Assembly (NCBI GenBank): GCA_003168295.1
Contig: PMST01000175.1
Span: forward strand, 15,871-24,583
Length of the DNA: 8,713 nucleotides
From: Actinomycetota bacterium
GTDB taxonomy: Bacteria; Actinomycetota; Actinomycetes; Streptosporangiales; Streptosporangiaceae
Direction: 5' to 3'
The notes beneath the pieces are model-generated. The model searched no databases and had not been told where the DNA came from. It worked only from the letters and a program-made list of their open reading frames with translations. This document shows positions 6,555 through 8,713 of this stretch, one piece after another. Positions within the stretch are counted from its first letter, which is position 1. Each line of letters starts with the position of its first letter. The position numbers were made by a program, and so were the translations under genes.

Positions 6555-6786
6555 CCGTCGCGCCGCTGCCGCATCGCGCCACCGTCGGCCGCACGGTGCC
6601 TTAGACCACGACGGCGGCTAAACCAGGAACATGATGGTCGCGTCATCTTGGAGCACCTTCTCCCGGGGCCCCCGCCAAGCAAGCCTTGTGCTCACTCCTG
6701 CTGCACGGGCACACGGGTCACGGTAGCGCCAGGCCAGCAGACGCGACAGACCACCAGACGCGCCAGGATCTGCCGGGGAGCGATCC
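6555..6786. other. Intergenic region between zinc-ribbon and YihY-type genes
   Basis: A 232-base spacer without a supported gene. It should contain the end of the oxygenase transcript and the promoter of the membrane-protein gene, but I see no hairpin followed by a T-run and no convincing -35/-10 pair. A GC-rich GGGGCCCC palindrome lies at about 6665-6672. Short open frames across it encode low-complexity Arg/Pro-rich sequence and are not credible. Confidence 0.5.
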
Positions 6787-7077
6787 TCAGTCGGCGGCCT
6801 CGTGGCCGACGACCCGGTCGGCGAGCACGATGTCGCCGGACCAGCCGCAGGCTCCGCAGAAGCAGACGAAGACGCGGTCGGTGCCCGTCCAGTACTCCGT
6901 TGTCAGCCCCTGGCCGCCTTGGGCCAGCGACAACCCCGCCGCGCACGCCGGGCAGTACTTCGGTGCGTCACGACGGTGCCGTTCCGCATCAGTAGGAAAC
7001 CAGCCCCGGGCCAGATCCGGTTCCGGGGGACCGCCGGTAAGGCCCGACCCCGCCGCCTCAGGGCGGACCGCCGTCAC
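6787..7077 (-). CDS. Small zinc-ribbon protein coupled to the Rieske oxygenase
   Basis: A 96-residue protein of no named family that I recognise. After a Gly/Pro-rich N-terminus (about 1-22) comes a hydrophilic stretch and then two cysteine pairs: CPAC at 42-45 and C-G-A-C at 74-77, with a further Cys72 (VCFCGACGWSGD). This is the spacing of a zinc ribbon, with aromatic strands EYWTGTDRVFVCF between the knuckles. The start is assigned to the GTG at 7077, whose GTGA overlaps the TGA of the oxygenase gene; an upstream frame to 7218 merely shadows that gene. The coupling suggests it serves the oxygenase, for example as an assembly factor, regulator or electron-transfer accessory (a rubredoxin-like iron site is possible but the 2+2/3 Cys arrangement is not diagnostic). 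Function is otherwise unknown. Confidence 0.7.
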   Translation of the reverse strand: MTAVRPEAAGSGLTGGPPEPDLARGWFPTDAERHRRDAPKYCPACAAGLSLAQGGQGLTTEYWTGTDRVFVCFCGACGWSGDIVLADRVVGHEAAD

Positions 7078-8324
7078 CCGCCCGCCGCCTTCCGGTTTTC
7101 CATCGCCTTGATGTGCAGCTTCTTCAGCGCGTCCGCCTGCGGGCTGAACCGCGAGGATCCCCGGTCGATGAAGTCGATGGCGAACGAGCCGCCCGCGTCG
7201 AACTTGTTCTTCTCGCACGGCAGGTCGATCCGGTCGCGGAAGTCCCGGTACACCCCGAGCGGGTCATCGCCGCGGGCCACCGCGCTCATCTGCTCCTTGA
7301 ACATCCGGCGCAGCATGGTCACGCCGACATCGGAACGGCCCAGGTGCTCCACCGTCCGGTCCGTGATCGGCCCCTGGGTCACCCAGGCCATCATGTCCTG
7401 GCCCTCGACGTAGTCCACCCGGTGTTTGCCCCGCTCGTCGAAGACCGGGATCTGGTAGTCGGGCACCTGCGGCTGCTCGGGGTACTCGACGCCGGCCGGG
7501 GCGTGCACGCTGTAGAGCATGAACCGGGTGGTGGTCCGGTCCACCGGCACCCGGATCTGCATCTGCTCGATGTTGGCCCCGCCGACCCGCATGTTGTAGG
7601 GGAACACCAGCGGGTGGCCGATCTTCCAGTCGTCATCCTCTTCCGACGCTCCCTCGACCACCCGGCGCTTGATGATGCCCCAGTCGAAGGCGTCGAAGCC
7701 GACCTTGACGTGCTTCTTGCCGAACGACGACGGCGCGTCGAAGCCCTGGTGCCGCCCCATGAACTCGAAGAACCGGCCGTGCAGCCACTCGGTGTGATGC
7801 GGGTCGACCGCGTTCTCCATGATCTGCACGAAGTTGCAGGGCAGTTCGGCCCAGCCGATGTCCCGCACGCCGTCCATCACGAACACGTCGAAGCGGGGCA
7901 GCTCCGGGACCGGCTCGGGTCCGATGTAGGCCCAGATCAGGCCGCCGAGCTCGGCCACATGACCGGCCCTGACCCGGACCCGCTCGCGGAAGTTGGTCTC
8001 CTCCCGCTCCGCGGGCTGGTCCAGGCAGGAGCCGTCGGTGCCGAACAGCCAGCCGTGATACGGGCAGCGGATCCCGTCAGACTCCACCACGCCGTAGGCG
8101 AGCGAGGCCCGCCGGTGCGGGCAGGCTTCCGGCACCAGGCCGTACTTCCCGCGCGGCGTCTTGAACACGGCGAAGTCCTCGCCGAGCAGCCGGGCCGGCT
8201 GGACCGGGAACTCCTCCAGAGCCCGGGTGAACGTGACCGGGTACCAGTACCGCCGCAGCAGCTCGCCCATCGGCGTTCCCGCCGCGACCTGGGTCAGCTC
8301 ATCGTTCTGTTCGGCCGTCAGCAT
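7074..8324 (-). CDS. Rieske non-haem iron oxygenase, alpha-subunit type (phthalate-dioxygenase-like)
   Basis: A 416-residue ring-hydroxylating-type oxygenase subunit. The Rieske [2Fe-2S] motif is complete: C68-P-H70, 16 residues, C87-P-Y-H90. The catalytic domain has the mononuclear iron motif N171-x2-D174-x2-H177-x4-H182 (ENAVDPHHTEWLHG); the third carboxylate ligand is probably in the C-terminal half, possibly Asp332 in EHLGRSDVGV. The segments PYHGWLFGTDGSC, GPITDRTVEHLG and MLRRMFKEQ are characteristic of the phthalate 4,5-dioxygenase/vanillate demethylase-like branch, which works as alpha-only oligomers with a separate reductase. No reductase or ferredoxin gene is visible here. The ATG at 8324 has an AGGAG ribosome-binding site at 8335-8331 with a 6-base spacer. 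Downstream it overlaps the zinc-ribbon gene by GTGA; upstream, 78 bases away, a PEP-utilising enzyme gene ends on the same strand. The substrate cannot be read from the sequence. Confidence 0.93.
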   Translation of the reverse strand: MLTAEQNDELTQVAAGTPMGELLRRYWYPVTFTRALEEFPVQPARLLGEDFAVFKTPRGKYGLVPEACPHRRASLAYGVVESDGIRCPYHGWLFGTDGSCLDQPAEREETNFRERVRVRAGHVAELGGLIWAYIGPEPVPELPRFDVFVMDGVRDIGWAELPCNFVQIMENAVDPHHTEWLHGRFFEFMGRHQGFDAPSSFGKKHVKVGFDAFDWGIIKRRVVEGASEEDDDWKIGHPLVFPYNMRVGGANIEQMQIRVPVDRTTTRFMLYSVHAPAGVEYPEQPQVPDYQIPVFDERGKHRVDYVEGQDMMAWVTQGPITDRTVEHLGRSDVGVTMLRRMFKEQMSAVARGDDPLGVYRDFRDRIDLPCEKNKFDAGGSFAIDFIDRGSSRFSPQADALKKLHIKAMENRKAAGG

Positions 8325-8330
8325 GTTTTA

Positions 8331-8335
8331 CTCCT
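8331..8335 (-). promoter_or_regulatory. Ribosome-binding site of the Rieske oxygenase gene
   Basis: AGGAG on the minus strand, 6 bases before the ATG at 8324. It fixes the start and shows that this gene, unlike the GTGA-coupled ones, has its own initiation signal. Confidence 0.75.
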
Positions 8336-8402
8336 GTGCTCGAATCTGCTCGAAGGTCGATGTCGAAGGGATGACCCAGGCCACGCCGCCTCAGCCAGAG
8401 GA

Positions 8403-8713
8403 TCAGTCGATGATCGTCACCGTGCCGGTGTTGCCGTCGACCCGCAGCCGCTGCCCGGTCTTGATCGTCTTGGTGCCGAAGGCCGTTCCGGTGACCGCGG
8501 GCAGCCCGTACTCGCGGCAGACGATGGCGGCATGGCTCATGATCCCGCCCACGTCGGTCACCGTCGCGGCGATCTTGCCGAACACCGGTGCCCAGCTGGG
8601 CGCGGTCAGCGGCGCGACCAGGATTTCGCCTTCCTCCAAGTCGGCGATGCCGTCGGCGGACAGGATGACCCGGGCCGGGCCCTCGGCCACGCCGGGGGAG
8701 GCCGCGAAGCCGG
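8403..8713 (-). CDS. PEP-utilising enzyme, C-terminal swivelling phospho-histidine domain (partial)
   Basis: The last 102 residues of a larger protein whose start lies beyond the right edge; the frame is open to 8713 (reading GFAASPGVAEGPARV), so the GTG at 8690 is not a start. The piece is a complete PEP-utilisers mobile domain: the entry motif A-S-P-G-V-A-E-G, then EGEILVAPLTAPSWAPVF, and the phospho-accepting His in GGIMSHAAIVCREYGLPAV (about residue 60 of the visible part), ending in LRVDGNTGTVTIID. In PEP synthase and pyruvate phosphate dikinase this domain is followed by a large PEP-binding barrel; here the protein ends. That order, with the His domain last, is found in rifampin phosphotransferase and in phenylphosphate-synthase-like proteins, which pass phosphate from ATP via His to an organic acceptor. 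The gene precedes the Rieske oxygenase by 78 bases and probably shares its transcript. Confidence 0.9.
   Translation of the reverse strand, partial: GFAASPGVAEGPARVILSADGIADLEEGEILVAPLTAPSWAPVFGKIAATVTDVGGIMSHAAIVCREYGLPAVTGTAFGTKTIKTGQRLRVDGNTGTVTIID

Noticed and set aside
7078..7218. N-terminal extension of the zinc-ribbon gene to 143 residues
   Set aside because: The added part lies inside the oxygenase coding sequence in another frame and looks like a shadow; the GTGA overlap gives a better start.
1..8713. CRISPR arrays, tRNA/rRNA genes, complete insertion sequences
   Set aside because: No spaced direct repeats, cloverleaf sequences, rRNA motifs, transposase frames or paired terminal inverted repeats were recognised when reading the gaps between genes.

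Overview
The window is high-GC DNA with GTG as well as ATG starts. The genes look actinobacterial, probably from a soil actinomycete of the Streptosporangiales or Streptomyces type; this is a judgement from composition and gene families, with no rRNA or marker gene visible. The left edge (2-1423) carries two plus-strand genes: the C-terminal part of a secreted D-alanyl-D-alanine carboxypeptidase, then a complete prolyl iminopeptidase.

From 1424 to about 2345 lies a scar with no intact gene. It holds a heavily frameshifted and internally deleted pseudogene on the minus strand (1437-1891). It also holds an orphan in-frame fragment of the ATP-binding domain of a PEP-synthase/dikinase-type enzyme on the plus strand (2181-2336).

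Everything to the right is on the minus strand. The most interesting block is a three-gene unit (5592 down to 2346): a D-2-hydroxyacid dehydrogenase, a small-molecule kinase of the aminoglycoside/choline/methylthioribose kinase fold, and an enolase homologue. Each pair is joined by a GTGA stop/start overlap, so the three are almost certainly co-translated. The chemistry reads as a pathway: 2-oxo acid reduced to 2-hydroxy acid, phosphorylated, then dehydrated to an enol phosphate, formally hydroxypyruvate to glycerate to 2-phosphoglycerate to PEP. The enolase keeps its metal ligands and catalytic Lys/Glu but has Ala where enolases have the active-site His of the S-H-R-S motif, so the real substrate may be a glycerate analogue.

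Upstream sits a YihY/BrkB-type membrane protein (6554-5679). Beyond it is a second unit: the C-terminal swivelling-His domain of a PEP-utilising enzyme that runs off the right edge, a Rieske non-haem iron oxygenase, and a 96-residue zinc-ribbon protein joined to the oxygenase by another GTGA overlap. The PEP-utilising protein ends directly after the swivelling domain, an architecture seen in dikinases that phosphorylate an organic acceptor (rifampin phosphotransferase, phenylphosphate synthase) rather than in PEP synthase itself.

The right-hand 6 kb therefore looks like an accessory metabolic locus built around enol-phosphate/phosphoryl transfer and oxygenation, with unknown substrates.
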